DNA of 64,000 nt from Allolobophora icterica (Eukaryota > Annelida > Clitellata > Crassiclitellata > Lumbricidae): contig OY744612.1 of assembly GCA_963556255.1 (NCBI GenBank), forward strand, positions 24,085,692 through 24,149,691, read 5' to 3'. Both the position numbers and the translations under genes were made by a program. The notes under the pieces are model-generated. The model searched no databases and was not told where the DNA came from. It saw only the letters and a list, made by a program, of their open reading frames with translations. Of this stretch, positions 46,401 through 56,481 are shown one piece after another. Position 1 is the first letter of the stretch, and every line of letters begins with the position of its first letter.

Positions 46401-48691
46401 TTTTGAAAATTTTTAAAGTAAAATTTAGTAAAATGAAATGTTTGCTTATAGAAGTTTAATATTTATTGTGTATTGTACTATGACTGTACAAGTAAGAGTT
46501 ATAAATTTCAATGTCAGCTGCTAAATTTAAAAGTTGAAATAGTACTTAAGATTTAAGAAGAAAACAAAGCTACAGAAAGACAACAATATTATTTCAATTT
46601 TATCGAAAAATAAAGGAGTTTCGCAAATTCGCAATTCAAAGAAGAGCTTCAATGAGAAGGCTGTGCTTGCTTCTTTACCACCAGATCAGAAAGTCTCGGG
46701 TCATTCATTGCAAGAGCACAACGCAGAAATCCTAATTACATAAAATATGAAATATTAATAAACTATACGCTAACAACTTTTTTGTTACAAATTTCTGAAG
46801 GTTCCAGCCGACCCCTGGCAAATTGTAAGGCGAGCCCCGTGGGGGTTGCAACCCACAGGTTGAGAACCGCTGATTTAGGTGAATAAAACGAGGCTAAGGT
46901 ACAAAGGCGAAATCTGACAACGTTTAGCCTCAATTGACTGACCCCCCCTTCCAGTGACCAGACGTATATGTGCTTCAGTCTTCATCTCATACCATTCGGC
47001 AAAGCATCTAATAATTATTGATTAGTCGGCTACAACTAAGCCAACTGAATTGCGTCGCAAAGTGGCTGTAACTTCAATATATCTGCCAGTCAACAGTTTG
47101 ATAAGGACCTTAGAGTACCTTTGCAATTAGCAAGAATTCGGTATGAGCAGGTTCGATGAAACTGCATCATATTTGTATGTGTTTGCATTGGTTGTAGCCA
47201 GGCCTTTGACTGTTATTCGATATATTGCAGTAGTTCGAAATACCAAAATTCAAAATACCGAAGTCTTACTGTATTTATGAAGTTAAGATTGAAAACTGGG
47301 GTCCTGGGCTTTAATAGTGAAATTTGCAAGTTTGAACGTAAAGTGTCATTCAACAGGAAACCACTGATGCTCATGAAGGTGATATTATGCATTTGATGAT
47401 AAAGAATATGTAAAAACTCTAGCAAGGGAAGTTTTAACCTTACAGTGATATCATATCGTACAGTGTTTAATCTAGTCCCCCTCTTCCGAGGGGGGAAACA
47501 AGGTTTGTTGGGGGGTACCAAGAACAGCTCAAATTTTTGGGACATTTCATCCGTGTTCCAACATCCAAACATTTTTTAGGAATTTCTCATATATCTTATT
47601 CTCTTATTTTATTCTTCTATTACTCGCTTTACTCGTCTCTGGGGGGAGCGCAATATGTATCTGGGGGGTGGAATTTCCCCCAAAAAACAGGTCTCTACAT
47701 TAAAATATTGTTGGCCTCTGGGGGGAAACATAAATCCTGGGGGGATATTTACCCCCCCAAAAGGTGTCTTGATTAAACACTGCATATCTTAGTGCTTTGT
47801 AGGTATTTACAGTCGTCATATATAAGTCATCGTTGGCTGTGTTCTCTGTTGGATAGGTACGTTGACCGACTCGTTGATGACTTGAAAAGGTTGACTTCAG
47901 AGTCAGAGAAGATGAGGTCGATGTCACGACTTATGGTACTGAAGCGGGAGGAGGCGCTGAGCGAACAGCACGACTTGGAACCAAAGCTTGAAGTGATGCG
48001 ACAGAAGATGAAGGAGCTTCAGAAACAGGTCTGGTGTCTCAATTTTTTACCTGTTTTATATAGGTTATGGTCTACTGGGTTTGTCAAAGACGGTGCGAGG
48101 GTCAATTTTTATTGGCCAGCAGTCATATGGTGGTGGCACTATGGCTCATTTTATTGGCCCATGTGTTTGAACTTGGTTGAATAGGAATCCATATTCTATA
48201 AGCTATCATTAGAGTGGCATGAGGGTCCGTTTTATTATCCCTTAATGTTTTGAACTTGGTTGCAAGAGAGTATTTTTTATAGCCCTCAAGTATGCATTGG
48301 GACATTGGTAATTTTTGTTATTCAATCAATCAATCAATCATGAAATTTATATAGCGCCTCTTCAAGGGCTCTACTCAGAGGCACTCCCAAGCCAGGCCTG
48401 ATCAAAGAGAAAAGTCTTCAATAGAGCGTAAAAAGAAGACGGGTGAGTATTAGCCCTGAGAGATAGGGTGGAACAATTTTCCATTGTTTTAGCCTTGAAG
48501 GATCAAGTGACATGCATTTTTCTGTTTGCCCTCAGATTAAAGGATCTTTTGGGTGGAGCACAGCTCTACATCTACCTGCACTGGTTGTCATTGAAAGTTC
48601 TCAATTTTCTTCTTTTCAGATCGAGGCGGAAATCTCGACCAAATACAAGAACCGACGTGTGAACATAATGGGCGAGATCAACACTGTTTAG
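34463..48691 (+). CDS. CDK5RAP3: CDK5RAP3 (C53/LZAP), UFMylation E3 complex subunit
   Basis: Adaptor of the UFL1-DDRGK1 UFM1 ligase at the ER, acting on stalled 60S ribosomes and in ER-phagy. Fourteen coding exons with matching phases: 34,463-34,511; 35,425-35,556; 36,175-36,275; 36,834-36,882; 37,370-37,458; 38,311-38,400; 39,227-39,363; 40,633-40,798; 42,071-42,148; 42,747-42,855; 44,519-44,610; 45,449-45,654; 47,857-48,028; 48,620-48,691 (TAG). Total 513 residues; human has 506. Hallmarks: LPIDIHYNKLQDWLQNRRHC (start), NIFGRYSSQRLKDWLEIVKL, NYEIPALKRQIAKCLQLQQ, ERGNTTVFEW, a disordered centre with shuffled Atg8-interaction motifs IDWGNL (272-277) and IDWE (304-307), and the C-terminal KYKNRRVNIMG. 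Human has three IDWG motifs; this protein has one IDWG and one IDWE. The exon 7 donor (AA|GTATTG) is weak, but the phase requires it. Confidence 0.95.
34640..34815 (+). repeat. retroelement 3' tail in CDK5RAP3 intron 1
   Basis: GCGGTTAGCAGTTGG...AATAAAGA followed by ACTT repeats; related to the tail at 3980-4134. Confidence 0.5.
38565..38828 (+). repeat. SINE-A copy in CDK5RAP3 intron 6
   Basis: Head GGTGCTCGATAGTGTAGTGG with box A, then GAGGTCTGGGGTTCAAAAC with box B, then the family body ending in CTAGCTTAAGGGACTGC. Confidence 0.87.
39525..40300. mobile_element. 776-bp palindromic mariner/IS630-type element
   Basis: Two inverted arms of about 370 bp, ends CACTGTGTCCCGATGAAAAG and (read inward from the right) CACTGTATCCCGATGAAAAG, flanked by TA on both sides (39,523-39,524; 40,301-40,302). 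Each arm encodes, reading outward, the same transposase C-terminus: HLRARLIEEWQLFDHVIIDR and CVREQKGHFEHQL on the minus strand, with a plus-strand counterpart. This C-terminal pattern and TA target sites fit Tc1/mariner (IS630) transposons. The catalytic DDE core is absent. Located in CDK5RAP3 intron 7. Confidence 0.88.
41600..41860. repeat. degenerate internal duplication in intron 8
   Basis: Two diverged blocks share GTTGT...GTCAAGTCTRTGT...GAACTYTGT...GTRGATYCA, about 110 bp apart. Confidence 0.5.
42229..42645. mobile_element. MITE with GGGTCRTCCATAAAG ends, intron 9
   Basis: Inverted ends GGGTCATCCATAAAGG and CCTTTATGGACGACCC, flanked by CTGTG on both sides (42,224-42,228 and 42,646-42,650), a probable 5-bp duplication. 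The interior has GCGGACAAGG words near both ends and no clear protein. Superfamily not assigned. Confidence 0.75.
42870..43430. repeat. degenerate ~30-bp minisatellite in intron 10
   Basis: Units of the type TTCAACTGCCCAARAAGTCATG occur at about 42,878-42,965 and again at about 43,368-43,430, separated by unrelated sequence. Confidence 0.6.
45828..46022 (-). repeat. SINE-B copy in CDK5RAP3 intron 12
   Basis: Minus-strand head GGCTACACTGGTTAGAGCAC and 3' part CCATTCAAATGGGCAGTGG ending at GCGACCGTATGG... on the plus strand. Confidence 0.72.
46175..46872. mobile_element. hAT-type element, 698 bp, perfect 8-bp duplication
   Basis: Inverted ends CAGCGGTTCTCAACCT and GGTTGAGAACCGCTG, flanked by ATTTAGGT (46,167-46,174 and 46,873-46,880). 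The ends are of the widespread hAT type. The interior contains no intact transposase frame. Located in CDK5RAP3 intron 12. Confidence 0.93.
47461..47782. mobile_element. MITE family M2, copy 1, intron 12
   Basis: Inverted ends CAGTGTTTAATCTAG and GATTAAACACTG. Flanks CATATCGTA (47,452-47,460) and CATATCTTA (47,783-47,791) match at 8 of 9 bases. G-rich/C-rich GGGGGGA blocks occupy the subterminal regions. It lies only 74 bp before CDK5RAP3 exon 13. Confidence 0.87.
48322..48400 (-). repeat. L2-like LINE 3' tail in CDK5RAP3 last intron
   Basis: CAAT repeats then ATTTATATAGCGCCTCTTCA...CAGAGGCACTCCCAAGCCAG, the reverse complement of the LINE 3' hairpin. Confidence 0.75.
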
Positions 48692-48920
48692 CACTTTGCT
48701 GTGCATAGCAACTGTAACAGGAAGTGTGGGAACTGTTACATCAGTCACAGCAGGAACTGTCATGGAAACTGCAGCTTTTGGGTTAGGTGTGCCATTGTTA
48801 TGGTGTAGTCACTGTGGACCTGGAAATAGTCATTATATCTGAAATCATTTTGAATAAAGAGACTTTCAGAGGCTCTTGAAAGGCGCTATATAAATGTCTG
48901 ATTTTATTAAAAGAACCTTT
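48692..48920 (+). terminator. CDK5RAP3 3' UTR with AATAAA signal
   Basis: A canonical AATAAA lies at 48,853-48,858, 162 bp after the stop codon. Just downstream is a LINE-tail-like GGCTCTTGAAAGGCGCTATA. The exact cleavage site cannot be told from sequence alone. Confidence 0.65.
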
Positions 48921-49300
48921 AATGTATGATGCTTGGAGAGCTATAAGTAGCTCCTTGCATGTTGCAAAAAGGCTGCTGGGTTTTGTCATGAAAAGTAAAA
49001 GTAAGGCACTAGTGTGCCATGAAGAGCGTGTGGGGATGAAGTGCGCATTTTGGAGAGGTGTGCACTTTATTTTGGTCCTTGATCTGGCAATGGCCCAATC
49101 CAAAGGTACTGCACATGGGGTAAGCACATCACATTATGCTGGTACCAAAGTACAGTGCTATGGTGTCAGAGGCACATGTATGCAAGCATTTTGCTACATT
49201 TTACATGTAGTTGAACCTGTAACCTGATTGTGTCTTGCTTATAGACTGGTTGTTTTTCTTGGGCTAAGAATGTTTCTTTATAAGGTTTTATGCAGAGCTG
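48921..49300. other. spacer, nothing recognised
   Basis: Unique sequence downstream of CDK5RAP3; no exon recognised. Confidence 0.4.
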
Positions 49301-49309
49301 GGTCCATCG

Positions 49310-49560
49310 AAATGTGTATTTCAAATTTTGGAACCAAAATAGCCAGTTCATTAATTTAGATGGAGCTAAACAAATAGCCTGTTTACAATTTATTTTGGAG
49401 CTAAAAATAGTGTGTTCTCAATTTCTTTTAAATTAAAATTGTCCTATTCACAAATTAGCTTAGGAGCTAACATAGCTGTTTTTAATTGCTTGGAAACAGT
49501 AATAGCCTGTTTATAATTTCTTTGGATCTGTTTGTGATGTACTTGGAGGTGTAAATAGTC
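49310..49560. repeat. degenerate ~55-bp tandem repeat
   Basis: Diverged units built on AATAGCCTGTTTACAATTT and TTTGGAGCTAAA recur four to five times. Confidence 0.6.
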
Positions 49561-49730
49561 TTTGAGATTGCTGGTTTTTGTCAAGGTGTAAATCTGAACG
49601 TTTCCTGTATTGTGTAAAAGGATGTTTCTAGCACCAGTGTTACTCATAAGCGTGTTACGTATTCATTGTGAAGCAAAAGCTTACTTTGTGATTCATTGTG
49701 AGGACTTGCTTTGCGACTGTCTTCTGCCAA

Positions 49731-50017
49731 TGGGTGCTCGATAGCGTAGTGGTTAGCGTGCTTGACTCTCAGTCGAGAGGTCGGGGGTTCAAATTCCCGC
49801 CAAGGCAGACATTTTGATTTCTGCATCACATGCACCCCTAGCCAACTCAGTTATGATGAGTACAATGACCATACACTGTCGGTGGGAAGATCATACAGTA
49901 AGGGAGAGGACTGGCCATCCGCTCTCATATGCCAAGGCTAAGGAAATTAAGTTGCTAACACTTCATACCCATGACTGCCATTCAGGCTAGCTTAAGGGAC
50001 TGCTGCTCTTTTTCTGG
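49731..50017 (+). repeat. SINE-A full-length, tRNA-derived
   Basis: Head GGTGCTCGATAGCGTAGTGG and box B GGGGTTCAAATTCCCGCC; an anticodon-like hairpin GACT-CTC-AGTC can be drawn, but the acceptor stem does not pair. The body ends in CTAGCTTAAGGGACTGCTGC, matching the copies at 8.3 and 38.6 kb. It is a SINE, not a functional tRNA gene. Confidence 0.88.
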
Positions 50018-51330
50018 TAATGTTGATCACCAGGGACCAGATGGTAGAACTGATTAATCTTTTGACTTAGGCAGACACATAACAACAGCAATTGAAACAA
50101 GCTGCGGTGGTCACCAGTGTTCTCGGACCTCATTCCCGGCCGTGGTATCACTATCAAGTATCAACCAAGCCCTACTGCTGTCAGTTGCCTCTGAGTCATC
50201 ATTTCTCGGAGATTCTACTATTGACACTTTATGCTTCTTGTGATCATTCGTAAATAGCTCTTAACAACACATGAACATCGAACGTTTTAACTTTTCATTT
50301 TAAGTAACAAGTTAACAACACAACGCCACAACGTTCTTAAAACCATTATGTCTTTAATACACAACCGCGTTATAATATTAAATATATATATTTATCCTAC
50401 AGTCGAGATTACAAATGAATCAGTCCCGGGATTGATTCATTTCTAATCCCGAGATTGACAGAATGCTCCAGGATTACATTCCCTAATCTCTACTAAATTG
50501 GTTTCATGGATGAGTGGATCGATTGCTGGTTGGGTTTTACAAGTTTTATGGCGATTGGCGACCGTATAGCCTCTATCCCAGCAGGTCATTTTTTAGTTCA
50601 TTTATCAGACGAGATCATAACATCAGAGTTACCCGTTTGAATTGACGACTCGGCTTTTAAGGCCGCAGTTATTTTAAATCTATAGTTCGGGAATTCAAAT
50701 CCCTGCCAGGGCAGAACGAGTTTCCAGATATTTCTGGTCTACGTGCGACCTCAACGTTATTAGGCCTAAATCGGATAAACATAAATGTATTACACACGCT
50801 GCATATCGTCGATTATTTTAACCAAAACCACATTTACTAAAAAAGCAGTAACTGCAACAAAAGACTCGAAATCTCGAATGTGCTAATAGGCCTATACGAA
50901 AACACAACAGCCTGTAGGCCTATTCTTGTGCGTCCTTTTTAGGTGGTGAAGCTCATAGTTCAGATACGACGGATCTAAAATCAGAGGTGCCTGATCTGAG
51001 ATCCGGTGTGATCTGGCTGAAGTTAACCACTGATTCAGTAGGCCTAATATAAACAGACCTAAGGTCCTACGCCTACGTTGGAAATATTAACGTCAATAAT
51101 TCTCGCGAAGAGCCTAAAGTTAGTGTGCCTTTACCGATTTTGGAGCTTAGATATTGTCGGGAGGCTCGGGGTCTAAACAATGGATGGGCCCTTCTCAAAA
51201 TTTTGTTGGGACCAGGGTCTCGATACGATCAACGCCTCGGACTGAGAGGCATAGAAATAGAGGCAGAGAGGGAAAGATGGTGGGGATAGAGCGAGCATGT
51301 CATTTGATAATTAATTATTGGCTGATCTTT
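50018..51330. other. intergenic spacer, no gene recognised
   Basis: Contains a decayed SINE-B-like stretch near 50,555-50,720 and an inverted pair CCCGGGATT.../...AATCCCGAG at about 50,427-50,456. No exon seen. Confidence 0.45.
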
Positions 51331-51450
51331 GTGTCTGGCTGTCTGTCTCTGTCTGTCTGTCTCTGTCTGTCTCTGTCTGTCGTCTCTGTCTGTCTGTCTC
51401 TCTGTGTCTCTGTCCGTGTCTGTCTTTCTGTCTCATTCTCTCTGGCAGGC
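51331..51450. repeat. (TCTG)n microsatellite
   Basis: TGTCTGTCTC-type units; a reverse-strand CAGA-rich stretch follows at about 51,720-51,780. Confidence 0.9.
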
Positions 51451-52034
51451 ACAGACACACGTGTCTGATGCTGCTAGCCAGCAATTCATCGCGCGTAGGA
51501 AAAGACATACCCGGATGCCTATGACGTCATACGTAATTCAGAACTTTATCCAGGAATGTCAAGGCTTTGCGCAAAAGACGCAGAAGAGACTACTCCTCCT
51601 CACCTTCCTCCTCCTTCTGCCACTCTTCGTCAGTTCTCGAACAAGCAACTATAGGCCCATGTGCACAAGGAGGAAAAGCGGAGGTTGAATGTATACACGC
51701 TGACGCACGTTTTAGAGTCAGATAGACAGACAGACCAAGACAATAACAGATACACAAACAGACAGAGACGGAGAGAGAAGAACAATGGCAGAGACAGAGG
51801 CAGTGATAGAGATACAGAGAGATGAAGTGAGCATTCGAGGACTCCATAATTATGTATGTTCTGTGACATACAAGCAAGGACGTAACTTTGCCCCACGAGG
51901 TGGTGGTGACCAATTCCCTCCTCCCTTCCCTCCCATGCCCTCCTCCCCCTCTGGGCCCTCTATCCTCCTTCCATACTCATTTTACGAATTCAGTGTGCTT
52001 TGTCCTCCACTATAAAGTGATTAAAGTCACTTGC
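51451..52034. other. spacer, nothing recognised
   Basis: Unique, CCTC-rich in places; no exon recognised. Confidence 0.35.
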
Positions 52035-52375
52035 CAGTGTTTAATCTAGTCCCCTCTTCTGGGACGGGAAACAAGGTTTCTGGGGAGACCAACCATACTT
52101 GAGAGTTTCAGAATTTTGTTCAACTTTCATCCAAACTCTTTTAAAGTTTCATCTTCAAAAAAAGTTGATGACTTTTTTAGAACAACTTTTTACACTTTTC
52201 CTATAGGAATTACTCTCTCAAAAGGGTTGATGACCTTTTTTAGGATTTCGTCTCTCGGAGGGAAAACCATGTATCCTGGGGGGAATTTCCCTCCCCATAA
52301 AGGTCTCTACATTATAATATTGCTGGCCTCTGGGGGGAATTCCCCCCCCCCCAAAGACGTCTAGATTACTCACTG
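52035..52375. mobile_element. MITE family M2, copy 2
   Basis: Ends CAGTGTTTAATCTAGTCCCC and (right) CTAGATTACTCACTG, homologous to the copy at 47,461-47,782. It is flanked by perfect 9-bp repeats GTCACTTGC (52,026-52,034 and 52,376-52,384). Confidence 0.88.
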
Positions 52376-52491
52376 GTCACTTGCAGATGACTGGTTCAAA
52401 CCAAAATAACGCCGTCATGTCGCAAACAATTATTTCAGCTCAAGGCTAGAAACTGCAGGCGGTGGCTGTCATCTGAAAAGTGCTGTAATGC

Positions 52492-53539
52492 CAGTCTTGT
52501 TGTCCTCTTTGCACTTGGTCTCGAGGGAGTTCGTTTTTAAAAGTCTTGGTCTTGAGACCAAAAGTCTTGCAATTGGTCTTGAGGTTCAAAGTCTTGGTCT
52601 TGAGGTTCAAGGTCTTCGTCTTGGTCTCGCAAGACCAAGACCAAGACTCGGCTGTCTTGTGAAGTCATTTAACAAAACTCAAGAATTTAAAAATTTATCA
52701 AGCATGTTTGAGTCATACGACAAATAGATGTATACAGACGGATACAAATTAAGTCTTGTTGCCTTGTTGGTCAGGAAAACCCATTGGCAGCAGCAACTGT
52801 TATGCTGTATCTGGAAGCCCTATCGAGACTTGTTTCTGAAGCCAGACATTAATAATTCTGATAAACCATGGGAGTATTTCAACAAGACTCACGATTTGTA
52901 CATTTGCATCCAGTGCTTGAAAAGCTACTGCGTGTGCCAGCGACTTCAGCACCTGCAGAACGTATTTTTATGAGGCCCCACAAGACACGTCTTGGACAGA
53001 AAATTCTGAGCGAATTGGTTTTTTATAAAATACAAACGGAATGGACTTTTGTAAATACGAATTCGGAATTCTCTGCAGTCTGCATTTAAAGTTAATTTGC
53101 TTGCATTAGGCTAAATAAAAGACTCAAGTTTTCATTAAAATAGCGAGTATTCCGACTTGAATTTTTTTTAGTAAGGAATAGAAGTCTTGACCAGTGTTTT
53201 AGTTGTCGGGGGTTTGGGGGGTTCAACCCCCCTAGTTCTCTTTCTAACCCCCTCAGCTAAGTAACTGAAAATATGTTGGGGGGTTACTTTACTACAAGAA
53301 ACTGGTGTTTGGTCTATGTGATTATGTTATTTGGTAATCTGCAAATTTCTGACCCCCCAGTTGTTTTTGGACAAGTAAAACACTGGTCTTGACCTGATTG
53401 TGATTTGTGGGTCTTGGTCTCGGTCTTGGACCTCTTGGTGTTAAAGGTCTTGGTCTTGAGGCTCAAAGTCTTGGTCTTGGTCTTGAGGCCCAAAGTCTTG
53501 GCCTTGGTCTTGAGGTTTAAGGTCTTGACAACAAGACTG
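52492..53539 (+). mobile_element. hAT transposon relic with transposase fragment
   Basis: Inverted ends CAGTCTTGTTGTC and GACAACAAGACTG; flanks TGTAATGC and TGTAATGT match at 7 of 8 bases. Many GGTCTTGAGG/AGTCTTGGTC subterminal repeats lie inside both ends in the same orientation. The middle (about 52,728-53,090) encodes pieces of a hAT transposase C-terminus in two frames, including the dimerisation-domain motif VPATSAPAERIF and RLGQKILSELVF, with a deletion between them. Another MITE is nested at 53,192-53,385. Inactive relic. Confidence 0.88.
53192..53385. mobile_element. 194-bp hAT-type MITE nested in hAT relic
   Basis: Inverted ends CAGTGTTTTA and TAAAACACTG flanked by perfect GTCTTGAC duplications (53,184-53,191 and 53,386-53,393). 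The interior has a GGGGGGTTCAACCCCCC palindrome. Confidence 0.92.
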
Positions 53540-53549
53540 TGTAATGTAG

Positions 53550-53740
53550 GCCTAATGTAAATCTTCGAAATTTCTCATCGCTACACAAAAGCCACGTCAG
53601 GGAGACCAGTTAATCAGCACCGGCGCTAGGCCTAGGCCTATAATTATCAAATCAAGTCGGCTCTAGCCAGGTTGTTTTGTCCGTTTCTGTGCCAGGTCAT
53701 CCGGGGAGGTCGATCAGTGCTATGGTGGAAATCGTTGATG
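53550..53740 (+). repeat. SINE-D copy
   Basis: ACACAAAAGCCACGTCAGGG...ATCAAATCAAGTCGG...GTCCGTTTCTGTGCCAGGTC...CCGGGGAGGTCGA matches the reverse complement of 23,600-23,800. Confidence 0.7.
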
Positions 53741-55410
53741 TTGGTGGTTGTGTGGTGGCGGCGGCGCAGGATTAGAAAGCTTGAGGAGCGGTTTTCAGTC
53801 GTGAGTGGAAAGCAGCAGAGTAGAGTGGAAGCGGAGTGCAAAAAGGTCATTTTGTACCTTTTTTGACCAGATAAGTTCACGGCGATAACTTTTTTTACCT
53901 CTTTTTTGACCAGATCAGTTCAAAACTCTTTTTTGACCAGATCAGTTCAAAAATGTCCCCCTCACCTGTCAAACAAGATCGCCGCCACTGGGTGAAATTA
54001 ACAGGCGAGATAGTAGGATGAGCAAACTGGTGGTGATCTTTTGCCTTTTGGGAGTTCATTCCAAATAGCTGGTGCAGCATAGACTAGGAGCGGTTGCAGA
54101 ATTTTAGAGAGGATGAGACTGGAGGCCGAAATATAGAAACATATAATATGACAATGAGCGAGTAGGCCTGGTCGGTTGGATGTTGAATAGGCCTAGCTGG
54201 CGAATTGTAAGATGGTTGAGAGGTTTGAAGGGCGTTGTAGGTAAGATGCAATTTTTTAATGGATGCGCCGAGGAACTTTGACTTTAGTCAACTTTTTTGT
54301 CGAAAATATGGACATCAGTTTGAAACAAATCTTTTGCTGACCAGTGGTACACCTATGGGGCACGGCTCTCCCAGTCGCAGCTAGATCCTGCTGCTTATAT
54401 TTAAATGTTGGGATGAAACCCTGTATAACAATTAACTTTAGATCCCACAATTTTTTTTACCTGTGGCCAAATGCCCCTCGTGGCCCTCGACCCCTGTGAC
54501 TTTAACGGCTGAGACGAGGCGCACTGACAAATATGATAGAAAAGTCCATTTTCTGTAGAGCAGCCCACCTTTCAAAAAAGATCGCCACCATCCCCGTATT
54601 TGGCCCCTTTCGCGTCATCTGACCTTGGCCTCGAGTTGACCCCGAGATTCCCTCTGACGCGTTCCCGTCCCTTCAATCCGACCTCCAGCTGATTGGTCTT
54701 TTGTCTCTTCTCCGTCCCTTTCCATTTGGCCAATCAGTGCATCTCATCTCTCCCGGCGTTGGCCAATCGCTAACACGTCTGCTTGCCGCCCTGCCTAACA
54801 ACGTTAACAAAACGGCGCACTGATCGTTCCCGCCAAGGTCACCTTACTTGGCCTAGTGCCTTTGCTTCTGTCGTTGAATGACTTCTGTTCGCGTTTTAGG
54901 TCAGTTTTCACCCATTCCATGTATTCTGTGCCAGCATAACCTATGCCGAGTACACGTTTGCCTTTGTAACGCCCGACGCGCTTATTTAGAACCAGTTCTT
55001 AGTGAGAACTCTAAAAATTTCTATCGACGTCAACGGCCTTTCATGCGATAGAGATGTCGTTACACCGTTGGAAAATATCCCGCCATCTGCACTGCAATAA
55101 TAAATATTAGCTAAAGGCAAAGAGTAATGCGGCGGCCGTCGACGGTGAAAGTCGCAGTTAAGGCCCGGGTCACACGGGCGAATCTGAAACGTGCAACTCC
55201 GAATTTTCCTTGCAATTGTAAACTCGAACTTGCAGTACCGTAAAATAAATTGCATTAAGCTACACATAAATGTGTTACTTTAAGCCACATAATGTACGTC
55301 TTACACTTGGTGCCATACGTAGAAAATATATGAAGCCGATGTGGAAGTGTCGTCATACGGGTTCACATTTATATGTCCTAGGCCTACACATTATTACGTT
55401 GCTGCAAATT
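53741..55410. other. intergenic spacer with short internal repeats
   Basis: Three GACCAGATCAGTTCAAAA-type words at about 53,868-53,950, found again at about 58,200-58,222. Otherwise unique sequence; no exon recognised. Confidence 0.45.
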
Positions 55411-55790
55411 GAGGTCTCATTCTTAAAGAATTCTTACCCTGATCTATCCAATCCTCCGCTTTCCAACCTTCCTCGTACTATATAAAAATGGCCTTAGCAC
55501 AGTGCATATTTTAACTGTATAACTAGTGGGACAAATGTCCCAGTAGTTTTAAGATTTGTCCCAGTAGTTTGGGAGATTTGTCCCAGGTAAAGTGGATAAA
55601 ACGGGTTCCATTTGGCAGCAAATGCTCTAAAATGCATTGTCGTGGCCAACTTTGTCCCAGTAGTCCAAATCCATTAAAATATGCACTGCCTTAGCATGTG
55701 GTACCTCTGGACAAAAGTTCGTGCCCTGCGTTTAGCTTGTATAAGTAGCGCTTTAGAAATTTGGAGTTTATGTTTAATCGTAATTGCGAT
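55410..55790 (+). repeat. SINE-C copy interrupted by a hAT MITE
   Basis: Left half 55,410-55,499 (AGAATTCTTACCCTGATC, ATCCTCCGCTTTCCAACC) and right half 55,689-55,790 (GTGCCCTGCGTTTAGCTTG, GCGCTTTAGAAATTTGGAG) flank the element at 55,500-55,688. Confidence 0.75.
55500..55688. mobile_element. hAT-type MITE with perfect 8-bp target duplication
   Basis: Inverted ends CAGTGCATATTTTAA and TTAAAATATGCACTG flanked by CCTTAGCA (55,492-55,499 and 55,689-55,696). Subterminal TTTGTCCCAGTAGT words repeat several times inside. Confidence 0.94.
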
Positions 55791-56481
55791 TACGATTAAG
55801 CTACTGGGGATAAGAATAATGAGATCTTTAAAATTTGACATTGCAACTCACCCTCAAAGTGCAGTCGGATTTTATCGCAATGTCACGCATACATTTGAAA
55901 TAGCTTTCTTCGTTTGGGTTTCAGCGCTAAAGAATCGTTCGGGTATTTTTTATTACAACATGCATTTGAATGACTCTGTCGGTGTAAACGGGGCTTGAGG
56001 CTTCAATACCACGTGGTCGATCACAAGTGAAGGAAGCTGTTGCTACGATCGCGTAATGAACATGCATTTAACCCTGCGCGTCACAAATAGTTCTCTTACA
56101 TTACAAGAAATATTTCAATGTTTTCGCAATATTACTATTAATCACAATATGTTCTTTTAAAGTGACTCTTTGATGAAACTAAAAAAGATTAAATAATGTT
56201 TTATTCAGATTTTGTTGTGTTTATTTATCGTAGCGCTGTGGGCCATGTAGGCAGCATGCATACGAAACATACAATCACACTGCATAGATTCCTGTAAGGT
56301 AAAAGTCAAAGATTTAGTTATGGTCAAGGGTTGGGTCAAATCAACGGTTAAGCAGTCTTAATTTTTATTAGCACATCAAATAGGTAATACTAAAATTTGA
56401 TTCGTATCCCATTCAATGCGATTTAACTGTTGAAATGCGGTACTGTATATAAGACTCGTTACCACGGGCTTGTTTCAGCTA
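55791..56481. other. presumed SLC34 upstream region or 5' intron
   Basis: AT-rich unique sequence ending in a splice acceptor CTTGTTTCAG just before the SLC34 start codon. A 5' non-coding exon is therefore expected upstream but was not found. Confidence 0.45.

Noticed and set aside
49731..49810. A functional tRNA gene (box A and box B present)
   Set aside because: The acceptor stem does not pair and the sequence continues into a body shared with other SINE-A copies, so it is a SINE head.
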